Shown here piece after piece: positions 19,047 through 28,892 of a DNA stretch of 64,000 bases; position 1 is the stretch's first letter, and every line of letters starts with the position of its first letter. The translations under genes and the position numbers were made by a program. Below the pieces are notes generated by a model. It was not told where the DNA came from, searched no databases, and was given only the letters and a program-made list of their open reading frames with translations. Source of the DNA: Bartonella sp. AU55XJBT (GTDB taxonomy: Bacteria > Pseudomonadota > Alphaproteobacteria > Rhizobiales > Rhizobiaceae); the NCBI RefSeq assembly GCF_028618525.1, contig NZ_JAQITC010000005.1, forward strand, positions 95,622-159,621, in the 5' to 3' direction.

Positions 19047-19433
19047 TTAGTTGTTATAATGTATGAGAAGATTTTCAGATAAAGCTCTTCCTTCTTGAAT
19101 ATACCTTTGATTAGCTTCAATGGCTGCTTGTGTACAATGATGATAATTTTCTGAGAAAGCACGATACGCTTCATTAAATGCTTCATAAAAATAAGCACGT
19201 CTTTGTGGAATGGGGTGTTCTGCTTCAATGAGTGCGTTCATATAGTCATACCATTGGTTTGTTGGCCATTGGTTTGTTGGAGGCTTACAAAGATTTTGGA
19301 GAAAATGCAGGGATCCCAAAATTTCTGCGAGGCGAAGTAATTTTTTCTCATAAGGTGGAGATTGTTGTGCAAAGGTTGGCATTGAAATGACAAAAAATAT
19401 TAAAAGAATAATTTTTCTCAAATTATTACGCAT
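19047..19433 (-). CDS. Exported protein of the TIGR02301 type
   Basis: A 128-residue protein with a Sec signal peptide (about residues 1-22, ending FAQQ). The mature part YEKKLLRLAEILGSLHFLQNLC resembles the opening of TIGR02301 family proteins, which are small periplasmic proteins of unknown function found across Rhizobiales. Two cysteines (after HFLQNL and in NYHHC) could form a disulfide. Residues PTNQW occur twice in a row because of a 15-bp tandem duplication in the gene. It stands alone between two long non-coding spacers. Confidence 0.75.
   Translation of the reverse strand: MRNNLRKIILLIFFVISMPTFAQQSPPYEKKLLRLAEILGSLHFLQNLCKPPTNQWPTNQWYDYMNALIEAEHPIPQRRAYFYEAFNEAYRAFSENYHHCTQAAIEANQRYIQEGRALSENLLIHYNN
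19251..19280. repeat. Perfect 15-bp tandem duplication inside a coding region
   Basis: CCATTGGTTTGTTGG occurs twice head to tail. It keeps the reading frame and adds five residues (PTNQW) to the exported protein. Confidence 0.9.
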
Positions 19434-19911
19434 TATTTTGATTGCTTTCTTTGAATAAAACTCTGTACAGATAAAATAATTGTGTCATGAGAACGATGTT
19501 AAAAAAGAGGGTTAATTGCGACATTATTCTCAATGATTGATGATAGAATATAGGGCGTAAGAGACAGTAAGGAACCCATTGTGAAATATTAAAAATACTG
19601 ATGAAGCTTTATGGGGTTAAAGTTTTAAGATTTGCTTCCTGTAATCTATTTTTCATATAAATATTCTATTGCCTATGGAATTTTTTCTAAACTTGTTTCC
19701 TTCAAGAAGAAAAAAGCTCTCTATCTATAGAATGCTTTTGTCCAATCAAATAAAAGAGATTGTTTTAGGATAAATGATAGAGACAGCTGTGAATACCATA
19801 GGGGAAGAAGAATTGATGATAAGGTGAAGTTTTAGTCTAAACTGCATAATGTGATCATTTGAGAGAAGAGGCATTTAAAAGAGCGGTGCGTAATATCATT
19901 TACGGAGTATA
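19434..19911. other. AT-rich spacer upstream of cysS
   Basis: A divergent spacer of about 480 bp. It should hold promoters for cysS and the TIGR02301-type gene. I saw no tRNA, no dispersed element copy, no convincing frame and no strong hairpin. Confidence 0.45.
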
Positions 19912-21423
19912 ATGATGAAAAAGTTGCGATTTTATAATACGCTGACACGTAAAAAAGAAAATTTTACACCAATAGATCCGACAAAAGTACGTCTTTATGT
20001 TTGTGGTCCAACAGTTTATGATTACGCGCATATAGGAAATGCTCGCCCTGTTATTGTTTTTGATATTTTATTTCGCTTATTGCGTCATGTTTATGGCAAT
20101 GATCATGTTCTCTATGCGCGTAATATTACAGATGTCGATGATAAAATTAATGCACGAGCTGCCCATGAATATCCAAACGTTTCACTGAATTATGCTATTC
20201 GTCAATTAACCGAACGCACATATTCTCAGTTTCAACAAGATACAATAGCACTTGGTTGTCTATTGCCAACCAGCCAGCCGCGCGCAACCGAGCATTTAGA
20301 GGAGATGCGCGCACTCATCGAAAGATTGCTTGAAAAGGGACACGCTTATAAAGCGGAAAATCATATATTATTTTCTATAAAGAGCATAAAAAATCCTCCC
20401 CATTATGGGACATTTTCAAATCGTTCTTTAGATGAAATGAGGGCGGGAGCGCGTATTGATGTTGCTGCCTATAAAAGAGAGGAGATGGATTTTGTTTTAT
20501 GGAAACCTTCTGTGGAGGGAGAGCCAGGTTGGGAATCTCCGGGCGGAATTCCTGTTTTAGGTCGTCCAGGTTGGCATATTGAGTGTTCTGCCATGTCAAT
20601 GGCAAAGTTGTTAGCGCCCTACGGTGGTGGTTTAACTTGTGATGATCCTATTGCGAATATTTTTGATATTCATGGTGGTGGACTTGATTTAATTTTTCCT
20701 CACCATGAAAATGAGATTGCACAAAGTTGTTCAGCTTTTGGAACGGAGAGAATGGCTAATTTTTGGATGCATAACGGCTTTTTACAAGTTGAAGGCAAAA
20801 AGATGTCAAAAAGCTTTGGCAATTTTATAACCATTCGTTCTGTTTTAGAGAATAATTTTTTGGAGTTTAATGGTGTTTTAGCTGAGGAAATGAAGCAAAA
20901 TTGGGCGGGTTTGTCTGCACGTTTTTCGATGCTCCAAACGCATTATCGTGAACCATTAAATTGGACAGCGCAGCGTCTAATGCAATCGAGCAGTGAACTG
21001 TATCGTTGGTATGAATTGCTTCGCAGTAAAAAGAGTATAATGGAAAATAATGAAGCGATTGATGATACTTTGATAGATGCCCTCAGTGATGATCTTAATA
21101 CACCAAAAGCATTCACTCTTTTGCGAAAATTTTATAAAGCAGGGAATGCCTTGGCTCTTGCTCATGGGATGAATTTATTAGGATTATTACGACAAGAATG
21201 GGTTAAAAAAATAGACTGCCCATTATTTGTAAAAAAAACCTCTCTTGATTCAAAATTTATTGATCAGCGCATTGCCGAAAGACTAAGGCTTATCCATAAT
21301 AAAGAGTGGGAAGCTGCGGATACAATTCGCAATGAGCTTGCAGCCGAGGGGATTCTCTTAAAAGATAGTAAGGATCCGCAGAGTGGTGAGCGCATAACCG
21401 TGTGGGAAATAAAACGACTTTAA
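19912..21423 (+). CDS. cysS: Cysteinyl-tRNA synthetase
   Basis: A 503-residue class I synthetase. [17 protein letters not shown] holds the HIGH-type motif and a zinc cysteine. Further zinc ligands are in GWHIECSAM and FPHHENE, and [12 protein letters not shown] is the KMSKS loop. The C-terminal anticodon-binding helices ([17 protein letters not shown]) are complete. Two ATGs in a row start the frame; GGAG at 19903-19906 suits either. It charges tRNA-Cys in the cytoplasm. Length is slightly above the E. coli enzyme because of small insertions. Confidence 0.96.
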   Translation: MMKKLRFYNTLTRKKENFTPIDPTKVRLYVCGPTVYDYAHIGNARPVIVFDILFRLLRHVYGNDHVLYARNITDVDDKINARAAHEYPNVSLNYAIRQLTERTYSQFQQDTIALGCLLPTSQPRATEHLEEMRALIERLLEKGHAYKAENHILFSIKSIKNPPHYGTFSNRSLDEMRAGARIDVAAYKREEMDFVLWKPSVEGEPGWESPGGIPVLGRPGWHIECSAMSMAKLLAPYGGGLTCDDPIANIFDIHGGGLDLIFPHHENEIAQSCSAFGTERMANFWMHNGFLQVEGKKMSKSFGNFITIRSVLENNFLEFNGVLAEEMKQNWAGLSARFSMLQTHYREPLNWTAQRLMQSSSELYRWYELLRSKKSIMENNEAIDDTLIDALSDDLNTPKAFTLLRKFYKAGNALALAHGMNLLGLLRQEWVKKIDCPLFVKKTSLDSKFIDQRIAERLRLIHNKEWEAADTIRNELAAEGILLKDSKDPQSGERITVWEIKRL

Positions 21424-21463
21424 TTTCTCTATTCCAGCAGTTCTCATAAATTAAAAGGAGAAT

Positions 21464-22138
21464 ATGATGGAATTTTTATATCACTATGGATATATCGCGC
21501 TTAAGCTAGCTGTAGGTCTGGTTGCCTTTCTATTTATTTTAAGAACGACGGGACGTGGAAGCCTTAGTCAGATGACACCTGTTGATCTGGTCAGCAATTT
21601 TGTTATGGGAGGTATTATTGGAGGAGTCATTTATAATCAGAATATTAGCAGCACTCAATTATTGCTTGTTCTACTCATTTGGCAAGCCTTGATTACCTCT
21701 TTTAATTTTTTTGCACGCTATTCAGTTTTTTTTCGCCGCCTTATTGCAGGGCGGAATGTCACATTGGTTTTAGATGGGGCCTTTCAAATGGATAAGATTA
21801 AGAGCTTAGGAATCAATGTTAATGATCTCATTGCGATGTTACGTCTTAAAGGGTGTCATTTACATGAAGCTGCTTTTGTGCGTTTGGAAACCAATGGTGA
21901 TTGCACTGTTATTAAAAAGGAAGAGGGGAAGAAATCGACAATTGTCGTAGAAAACGGTGAAGTTATTGATGATGGTCTTAAAGAGATTGGTAAAACAAAA
22001 AAGTGGCTTCAGGCAGAATTGAAAAAAAAGCATGTAAAAGTTGAAAATTTATTTGCAGCAGAGTGGTATGAGAATACAGATCAAAATAATAAACTGTATC
22101 GTGGATTATTTCTTGTTCCTTTTTCAAAAACAGTCTAA
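21464..22138 (+). CDS. DUF421 (YetF-like) membrane protein
   Basis: A 224-residue protein with three N-terminal membrane segments (about residues 10-28, 42-60, 66-84) and a soluble C-terminal domain. GRGSLSQMTPVDLVSNFVMGGIIGG is the characteristic DUF421 opening, and LRLKGCHLHEAAFVRLETNGDCTVIKK is the usual YetF-type alpha/beta segment. The molecular role of this family is unknown. AAGGAG stands just before the ATG pair. It follows cysS by 40 bp and may be read through from it. Confidence 0.85.
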   Translation: MMEFLYHYGYIALKLAVGLVAFLFILRTTGRGSLSQMTPVDLVSNFVMGGIIGGVIYNQNISSTQLLLVLLIWQALITSFNFFARYSVFFRRLIAGRNVTLVLDGAFQMDKIKSLGINVNDLIAMLRLKGCHLHEAAFVRLETNGDCTVIKKEEGKKSTIVVENGEVIDDGLKEIGKTKKWLQAELKKKHVKVENLFAAEWYENTDQNNKLYRGLFLVPFSKTV

Positions 22139-22248
22139 CCTCGAACAACGAGTAGGTATAGCTTATTGAAAAGCGTAAGAAACTTATAAACAACCACAGG
22201 GGGATGCTTTGCCTTTTTCGTGTGGATGATAGATGAAGTAAGGGCTTT

Positions 22249-24132
22249 ATGAAACGCAATGAAATGACAAAAACTGTATCATCCGATACAGGGAAGACTC
22301 TGCACACACTTTACAATTTATGGCCTTATATGTGGCCGGTAGGTCGGCGTGATCTAAAAATACGTGTACTGTGGGCAATATTTTATCTTGTTTTATCCAA
22401 GCTCGTTCTCATATCTGTGCCGTATTTCTTTAAATATTCTACGAATGTGCTTGATACAAGCTTTCAGCTCCCTGAATGGTTTCCGTCCAGTTTGATTATC
22501 CCCATCATGCTTGTTTTGGCGTACAACGTTGCACGGATTATGCAGGCTGGATTAAATCAATTGCGCGATTCTCTTTTTGCCACTGTTGGTCAATATGCTG
22601 TTCGTCAATTAGCTTATAAAACCTTTGTACATATTCATGAGTTATCTTTGCGGTTTCATTTAGAACGCCGAACTGGTGGGCTTTCTCGCGTGATTGAGCG
22701 TGGAACAAAAGGAATTGAAGCGATCGTAAGATTTTCAATTCTCAATACTGTACCGACAATTTTAGAATTTATATTAACGGCTCTTGTATTTTACATCAAC
22801 TACGGATGGCATTATCTTCTCATTGTTGTTGTAACGGTTTTATTATATACTTTTTTTACCATTAAGGCGAGTGATTGGCGTATTCGCATTCGTCAACAAA
22901 TGAATACAGCGGATACTGAGGCGAATACGCGCGCTGTTGATTCTCTTTTAAATTTTGAAACGGTCAAATATTTTGGCAATGAAACTCTAGAAGCCGATCG
23001 TTTCGATGCTTCTATGGCGGGTTATGAAAAAGCCGCAACAAAGATTTGGACATCATTAAGCTGGCTTAATTTTGGTCAGGCTCTTATCTTTGGTATTGGA
23101 ATGACGATCATGATGCTGATGTCAGCTTATGAAGTTTTTTATAAGACACAAACTTTAGGGGATTTTGTTTTTATTAATGCCCTTTTAATGCAACTTTCCA
23201 TTCCACTGAATTTTATTGGTTCAATTTATCGTGATGTTCGACAAGGTTTAACGGATATTGAAGCGATGTTCGATCTTTTAGATGTTCAGCAGGAAATCAC
23301 TGATAAATCAGATGCTAAACCGTTAGAGATAAGCGATGGGACCATTCGTTTTCATCAGGTAAAATTTTCTTATGATTCGACGCGTCAGATTCTCAGAGAT
23401 ATTGATTTTGAAGTCCCTGGAGGAAAAACAGTCGCCATTGTCGGCCCATCGGGTGCAGGGAAATCAACCATTTCTCGATTACTTTTTCGGTTTTATGATG
23501 TTGATGCGGGCTCTATCACAATTGACGGGCAGGATATTCGTGATGTAACGCAAAAAAGTTTGCGTGAGGCGATCGGTATGGTCCCACAAGATACAGTGTT
23601 ATTTAATGATACAATTGCTTATAATATTCGCTATGGGCGCCCAAGTGCTACAGATGAAGAGGTGCACAAAGCGTCTGAAATGGCACAAATATCAAAATTT
23701 ATTGAGATGTTACCGGAAGGTTTTCAGTCTATGGTAGGAGAGCGTGGTCTCAAATTATCAGGGGGTGAAAAACAACGTGTGGCTATTGCACGGACACTTT
23801 TAAAAGCCCCCCCACTTCTTATTCTAGATGAAGCAACATCGGCTCTTGATACGGCAACAGAACAGGAAATTCAACAAGCATTGGATATTGTAAGTCGTGG
23901 ACGTACAACATTGATTATTGCGCATCGTCTGTCCACGGTTATCAATGCTGATGAAATTTTGGTTCTTAAAAGTGGTCGTATTATTGAAAATGGAACGCAT
24001 ACAGAGCTCTTACGAAAGAAAGGTCTTTATGCTTCAATGTGGAATAAGCAGCTTGAAGCATCACAAGCTGAAGAAAAATTACGTAAAATGCGTGAAGAAG
24101 ATGAGACGGGTATTGTTAATCGTAAAAAATAA
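22249..24132 (+). CDS. Atm1-type ABC exporter (half transporter)
   Basis: A 627-residue half transporter with an N-terminal membrane domain (about residues 35-320, six helices) fused to an ATPase. Walker A is GPSGAGKST, the signature is LSGGEKQR, Walker B is LLILDEATSALD, and the H-loop is IIAHRLST. FETVKYFGNE in the coupling region is typical of the Atm1/HMT1 subgroup, which exports glutathione-linked sulfur or metal compounds and is tied to Fe-S cluster supply or heavy-metal tolerance. It presumably works as a homodimer. Substrate is inferred from the subfamily. Confidence 0.9.
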   Translation: MKRNEMTKTVSSDTGKTLHTLYNLWPYMWPVGRRDLKIRVLWAIFYLVLSKLVLISVPYFFKYSTNVLDTSFQLPEWFPSSLIIPIMLVLAYNVARIMQAGLNQLRDSLFATVGQYAVRQLAYKTFVHIHELSLRFHLERRTGGLSRVIERGTKGIEAIVRFSILNTVPTILEFILTALVFYINYGWHYLLIVVVTVLLYTFFTIKASDWRIRIRQQMNTADTEANTRAVDSLLNFETVKYFGNETLEADRFDASMAGYEKAATKIWTSLSWLNFGQALIFGIGMTIMMLMSAYEVFYKTQTLGDFVFINALLMQLSIPLNFIGSIYRDVRQGLTDIEAMFDLLDVQQEITDKSDAKPLEISDGTIRFHQVKFSYDSTRQILRDIDFEVPGGKTVAIVGPSGAGKSTISRLLFRFYDVDAGSITIDGQDIRDVTQKSLREAIGMVPQDTVLFNDTIAYNIRYGRPSATDEEVHKASEMAQISKFIEMLPEGFQSMVGERGLKLSGGEKQRVAIARTLLKAPPLLILDEATSALDTATEQEIQQALDIVSRGRTTLIIAHRLSTVINADEILVLKSGRIIENGTHTELLRKKGLYASMWNKQLEASQAEEKLRKMREEDETGIVNRKK

Positions 24133-24249
24133 GGTGGGCAAAATGTAATCTATATCTTTATATGGAGCGATTGATTAAATACATAAAAAGAGACAAGAGG
24201 AACAAAAAGATTTATTGCTTGTTTAGGTTTATGATGAATAGGAAATTAT

Positions 24250-24948
24250 ATGAGTATTTTACAATCTGTCCATAATAGCTTTGTACCGATTCATAAAGAA
24301 GGTTATCCTTTTATTGTAGCGTTTTTTGTTATTTCACTCATTTTGGGTTGGATGTGGAGTCCGCTATTTTGGTGTGGTCTTATTCTTACAGTGTGGTGTA
24401 TATACTTTTTTCGTGATCCAGATCGTGTGATCCCTTTGAATTCAAATTGGGTTATGTCGCCTGCAGATGGGCGTATTTCATTTGTGGAATCATGTATTCC
24501 ACCTGAAGAATTAGGCTTAGGAAAAGATGAAATGATCCGTATTTCCATTTTTATGGATATCTTTTCATGCCATATCAACCGTATTCCTATCAGTGGTACA
24601 GTAGAGTCTATCGTTTATCAGCCAGGTCGGTTTACCAATGCGGAGTTTGATAAGGCTAGTCAGTTTAATGAGCGTAATGGGGTGGTCATTGATAGCAAGC
24701 ATGGGAAAATTGGTATCGTACAAATAGCGGGGATGTTTGCCCGTCGGATTGTTTGTTGGTCAAAAGAAAACGATGCTGTTATCATGGGAGAGCGATTTGG
24801 ATTGATTCGTTTTGGTTCTCGCCTTGATATTTATATGCCAGCTGAAATGAGATTACGTGTTGCAGTTGGGCAAACAGCAATTGCTGGGGAGACAGTTTTG
24901 GGTTCTTTTGATGATAAGAGTGCCACAACGGACTTCAGATACGATTAG
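24250..24948 (+). CDS. psd: Phosphatidylserine decarboxylase proenzyme
   Basis: A 232-residue short-form decarboxylase (type II/PSD-A) with two N-terminal hydrophobic segments (about residues 20-55). VMSPADGRI and [15 protein letters not shown] are conserved. The self-cleavage site is the Gly-Ser of [13 protein letters not shown], where the serine becomes the pyruvoyl group. It converts phosphatidylserine to phosphatidylethanolamine at the inner membrane. pssA, making its substrate, starts 9 bp downstream, so the two enzymes form a unit. Confidence 0.95.
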   Translation: MSILQSVHNSFVPIHKEGYPFIVAFFVISLILGWMWSPLFWCGLILTVWCIYFFRDPDRVIPLNSNWVMSPADGRISFVESCIPPEELGLGKDEMIRISIFMDIFSCHINRIPISGTVESIVYQPGRFTNAEFDKASQFNERNGVVIDSKHGKIGIVQIAGMFARRIVCWSKENDAVIMGERFGLIRFGSRLDIYMPAEMRLRVAVGQTAIAGETVLGSFDDKSATTDFRYD

Positions 24949-24957
24949 GACCGTACA

Positions 24958-25800
24958 ATGAAAAATTTTTCGCCATTTTCTTCATTCAATCCTGAGGGGC
25001 AGCATGATGATGCTGCAAATCGGCGACGTTCACCGACATCGATGCGGTATGTTATTCCCAATATTATTACTATTTTGGCAATTTGTGCAGGGATGAGCAG
25101 CATTCGTTTGGCTTTTGAGAATCGCTATGAGGCTGCTATTTTAATGGTGCTTTTGGCTGCAGTTTTAGATGGTGCTGATGGTCGCATTGCGCGTTTAATA
25201 GATGGGAGTTCATCTTTTGGGGCACAGATGGATTCTCTTGCTGATATTGTAAATTTTGGTGTTACTCCTGCACTTATTGTTTATTCCTTTATCTTGAATC
25301 AAGCATACCACATTGGTTGGGTTGCAGCTCTTGTTTATTGTGTTGCTTGTTGTTTGCGATTAGCGCGTTTTAATGTGATGTTGGATAACACTGATATACC
25401 TCAATGGCAGAAAAGTTATTTTGTTGGTGTTCCTGCACCTGCAGGAGCGTTACTCCTTTTATTTCCTACCTATTTAGGCGCTCTTGGTTTGGTCCCCAAT
25501 TGGGGGTGGGCATTGTTTTTTAGTCTTTATACTGTAATTATTGCTTTTCTTTTGATTAGTCGCCTACCAGTGTGGAATGCAAAGTCCATTGATCACAATT
25601 TGAGGCGTGATATCGTTATACCTTGCATGTTGGTCATTGTTATTTATGTCGGTTTTCTTGCGACTTACACATGGAAAACTTTATTGATTACAGCTGTTAG
25701 CTATATGATTTTTCTCCCCTGTAGTTTTATTGCTTATAATAAACGGGCTGCTTTAGAAGATAAAAAGGCTGATGCTAAAAAAGCTATCCAAGAATCATAA
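24958..25800 (+). CDS. pssA: CDP-diacylglycerol-serine O-phosphatidyltransferase
   Basis: A 280-residue integral membrane enzyme with about eight hydrophobic segments. The CDP-alcohol phosphotransferase signature is complete: DGADGRIARL followed by GAQMDSLAD, giving the D-x2-DG-x2-AR-x8-G-x3-D-x3-D pattern. It makes phosphatidylserine for the Psd enzyme encoded just upstream. The C-terminus is charged and Lys-rich. It ends convergent to the SDR gene, with a 69-bp spacer lacking a clear terminator. Confidence 0.95.
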   Translation: MKNFSPFSSFNPEGQHDDAANRRRSPTSMRYVIPNIITILAICAGMSSIRLAFENRYEAAILMVLLAAVLDGADGRIARLIDGSSSFGAQMDSLADIVNFGVTPALIVYSFILNQAYHIGWVAALVYCVACCLRLARFNVMLDNTDIPQWQKSYFVGVPAPAGALLLLFPTYLGALGLVPNWGWALFFSLYTVIIAFLLISRLPVWNAKSIDHNLRRDIVIPCMLVIVIYVGFLATYTWKTLLITAVSYMIFLPCSFIAYNKRAALEDKKADAKKAIQES

Positions 25801-25869
25801 ACTGCTCCATTCTTCCGTTGAAAAGTGCAGGAAAGAGAGAGATTGGTCTATTTACATTTCAGATGATGA

Positions 25870-26622
25870 TCAATGAGGGGCATAATAATCCACAAACCGA
25901 TTTTCACGGACATTAAAGAGTTTTCCAGTTTCCTTTAAATCAGGTGAGAGCAAATGGACTATTTTTTTTGCAACCTCTTGTGGTGAGGGGAGCGCTTCTG
26001 GATCTTCACCAGGCATAGCTTCAGCACGCATGGCAGTGCGTGTGGCTCCAGGGTTGATACAATTAATCTTGATAGGGGTTTGTTTGAGTTCTTCTGCCCA
26101 ACAACGGGCAATCATTTCTAAAGCCGCTTTAGAGGCTGCATATGCCCCCCAGAAAGGGCGTGCAACATGCGCAACGCTTGAGGATAATAGGATGGCGCGT
26201 CCAGCATCAGATTCACGTAATAAAGGCTCAACAGCTTTTATTAAGCGCCATTGGCTGAAAAGATTTATTTGAAAGACATCTTCAAAGATCGTATTTTCTA
26301 TATGCGCTATTGGTGAAAGTGTTCCAAGGATTCCCGCATTTGCAACGATAATATCGAGCTTTTTCCATCGATTGGCAATAGAGAGTGCAAGAGCATCGAT
26401 GTTTTCCATATGATGCAAATCGAGCGGAACGAGAGTTGCATGAGCTCCTTTTTTTCGGATTTGATTGTCCAATTCAGTCAGTCCGCTGACTGTTCGTGCA
26501 AGAGCAATAATATGAGCGCCGCGTGCAGCGAGCTCGAGTGCTAAATAATAGCCAATTCCTCTTGATGCACCAGTAACGAGTGCAACACGCCCATGGAGAC
26601 TAAAATCATATTTTGTCATCAT
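25870..26622 (-). CDS. Short-chain dehydrogenase/reductase
   Basis: A 250-residue classical SDR. TGASRGIGYYLA is the NAD(P)-binding glycine motif, NAGILG follows, SSSVAHV contains the active-site Ser, and YAASKAAL the Tyr and Lys. The substrate is unknown; it differs from the FabG encoded near 37 kb. It overlaps the purF stop by one base, and in Rhizobiales an SDR gene of this type commonly follows purF. Confidence 0.88.
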   Translation of the reverse strand: MMTKYDFSLHGRVALVTGASRGIGYYLALELAARGAHIIALARTVSGLTELDNQIRKKGAHATLVPLDLHHMENIDALALSIANRWKKLDIIVANAGILGTLSPIAHIENTIFEDVFQINLFSQWRLIKAVEPLLRESDAGRAILLSSSVAHVARPFWGAYAASKAALEMIARCWAEELKQTPIKINCINPGATRTAMRAEAMPGEDPEALPSPQEVAKKIVHLLSPDLKETGKLFNVRENRFVDYYAPH

Positions 26623-28115
26623 TAATCTCTTGTTTTAAGAACAGATGATTGATGAATTTTGGAGAGGTTTTCTTGATCAACCAGATGTGTAGGATAATAT
26701 CCAGTAAAATAATGGTCAGTAAATTGTGGATCGGCATTGTTTCGTTTTTCTCCTGCTACAGCAAGATATAATCCGTCCGTTGAAAGAAATTCTAAAGAGT
26801 CTGCTCCAATAAAATTGCACATAGATTTTAAATCTGGATATTGATTTGCTAAAAGGCTTTCAGCTTTAGGTGTATCAATGCCATAAAAGTCAGGATAGAA
26901 AATCATAGGGCTAGAGACGCGCATATGAACTTCCTTTGCTCCTGCATCGCGAAGCATTCGCACAATTTTAAGGGATGTTGTTCCCCGTACAATAGAGTCA
27001 TCAACCAGAATAACACGTTTTCCTTCAATCATAGGACGGTTTGCCGAATGTTTTAACTTGACGCCAAAAGCGCGAATTTGTTGTGTTGGTTCGATAAAAG
27101 TGCGGCCAACATAGTGATTACGAATAATACCAAGCTCGAAGGGAATTCCAATTTCTTGTGCATAGCCAATTGCAGCAGGTGTTCCGCCATCTGGAACAGG
27201 AACCACAACATCACCCTCACAAGGAGCTTCCTGTGCTAAACGGATTCCCATATTTTTGCGTGTTGTATAAACACTACGCCCACCAACGATTGAGTCCGGA
27301 CGGGCAAAATAAACATATTCAAATAAGCAAAGTTTTTCTGGTTTTGCATTTTCTGGTTTTATAATTTTTTTCGTAATTTCTCCATTTTTTTGTATTTCAC
27401 ATATAATGATTTCTCCATTTTTAACATCACGGACATATTTTGCTCCAATAATATCAAGAGCACAAGTTTCAGAACAAAAGATAGGCTTACCATCAAGTTC
27501 TCCCATCACTAGAGGTCTAATTCCGGTTGGATCGCGTGCTGCAATAAGCTTTGTACGTGTAAGCGCTAACATAGCATACCCACCTTCTACTTGCCGAATC
27601 GCATCAACAAAACGATCAGAGGACGATTCATAACGTGAGCGGGCAATAAGATGGAGAAAAACCTCTGAATCTGACGTTGATTGACAGATAGCACCAGAAG
27701 CGATGAGTTCACGGCGCAATGTAAGACCATTGGTAAGATTACCATTATGCGCAATAGCAATACCTCCAACTTTCAATTCAGCAAAAAGAGGTTGAACATT
27801 GCGTAATGCCACTTCTCCAGTTGTTGAATAACGGGTATGTCCAATAGCGCGATTCCCTGGTAAGCGTGCAAGTGTTGCGGGGTTTGTATAGTGATCACCA
27901 ACGAGACCTAAATGCTTTTCTTGATGAAATATTTTATTATGATAAGAAACAATACCCGCTGCTTCTTGCCCACGATGCTGGAGTGCGTGAAGTCCAAGAG
28001 CGGTCAATGTTGCAGCATCTTCATGCCCAAGAATGCCAAAAACCCCGCATTCTTCGTGAAGGGTATCATCATCTAATGAAAATTCTTGACAGGAAATATC
28101 GCTTTTTATCATCAT
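26622..28115 (-). CDS. purF: Amidophosphoribosyltransferase
   Basis: A 497-residue enzyme starting purine synthesis by making phosphoribosylamine from PRPP and glutamine. The N-terminal glutaminase begins at Cys23 in LHEECGVFGILGH, which implies removal of a 22-residue propeptide. HALQHRGQEAAG and GHTRYSTTG follow. The PRPP loop is VILVDDSIVRGTTS. Length and motifs are of the Bacillus-like group. It lies downstream of cvpA, an order found in many bacteria. Confidence 0.96.
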   Translation of the reverse strand: MMIKSDISCQEFSLDDDTLHEECGVFGILGHEDAATLTALGLHALQHRGQEAAGIVSYHNKIFHQEKHLGLVGDHYTNPATLARLPGNRAIGHTRYSTTGEVALRNVQPLFAELKVGGIAIAHNGNLTNGLTLRRELIASGAICQSTSDSEVFLHLIARSRYESSSDRFVDAIRQVEGGYAMLALTRTKLIAARDPTGIRPLVMGELDGKPIFCSETCALDIIGAKYVRDVKNGEIIICEIQKNGEITKKIIKPENAKPEKLCLFEYVYFARPDSIVGGRSVYTTRKNMGIRLAQEAPCEGDVVVPVPDGGTPAAIGYAQEIGIPFELGIIRNHYVGRTFIEPTQQIRAFGVKLKHSANRPMIEGKRVILVDDSIVRGTTSLKIVRMLRDAGAKEVHMRVSSPMIFYPDFYGIDTPKAESLLANQYPDLKSMCNFIGADSLEFLSTDGLYLAVAGEKRNNADPQFTDHYFTGYYPTHLVDQENLSKIHQSSVLKTRD

Positions 28116-28190
28116 ATTCTTTCAGTTGTGATAGAGAGGAATCATTCATATCATATTTTACATCATTTAGTTCTCTTTCCTCATGAAAAG

Positions 28191-28772
28191 CTATTCTCCA
28201 TTTTTAAGAAGCGTTTTCTCATGAGGGTGTTTCTTATTCGTATGTTTATCGCTGTCTTTAAACAAATTTTCCGCCTTTTCGAGAACAGATCCAAGATCTT
28301 TTGGGAGTATTTCCCAAACTTTTTGTCCCAGTGAATCCAAGATAGGCCTTGTTCTAGCATTTTTTAACCAGTCTGCTTGGTTTTCCGGTTTAATCAGGGC
28401 ATTAAGAAGCAACATACTGATAACCATAATCAGTAAACCACGAAGTGCTCCAAAAATAAAACCAATCGTGCGGTCAAGGATACCAATTCGACTATCAATA
28501 ATAAAATCAGAGATTTTCATTGTAATAATTGAAGTAATAATGAGAACAATAATAAAAATTGTGACCAATGTTGTGATCAATGCAATCATTTTATTAGAGA
28601 AATATTGTTCAAAGAAAGGTAAAACAGGTTTGAATAAAAACAGTGTCGTAACAGCTGCGATTGCCCAAGAAATCAACGATAACACTTCACGTGAAAATCC
28701 TCGAAGCATAGCAAGAAAAGCGGACAACAGGATGATGACTACGACAATTCCATCAAGGATTGTTATGATCAT
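28191..28772 (-). CDS. cvpA: CvpA family membrane protein
   Basis: A protein of 193 residues with four predicted membrane segments. It opens with MIITILDGIVVVIILLSAF, and RGFSREVLSLISW is the family signature. The C-terminal tail is soluble and Lys-rich. CvpA was first linked to colicin V production and now to envelope homeostasis; the biochemical role is uncertain. The frame extends upstream to 28820, but AAGGA 9 bp before the ATG at 28772 supports the shorter form. It sits between radA and purF, as in related genomes. Confidence 0.87.
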   Translation of the reverse strand: MIITILDGIVVVIILLSAFLAMLRGFSREVLSLISWAIAAVTTLFLFKPVLPFFEQYFSNKMIALITTLVTIFIIVLIITSIITMKISDFIIDSRIGILDRTIGFIFGALRGLLIMVISMLLLNALIKPENQADWLKNARTRPILDSLGQKVWEILPKDLGSVLEKAENLFKDSDKHTNKKHPHEKTLLKNGE

Positions 28773-28892
28773 TTGTTTGTTCCTTATACATAAAGTTGTG
28801 TTCTTTAAATCTGTGTGCAAACATATCTTTGTTAGGTTATTTTTTTATTCTTATAGCAAGGATATTTTGTATTTTATAGCATTTTTTCTATA

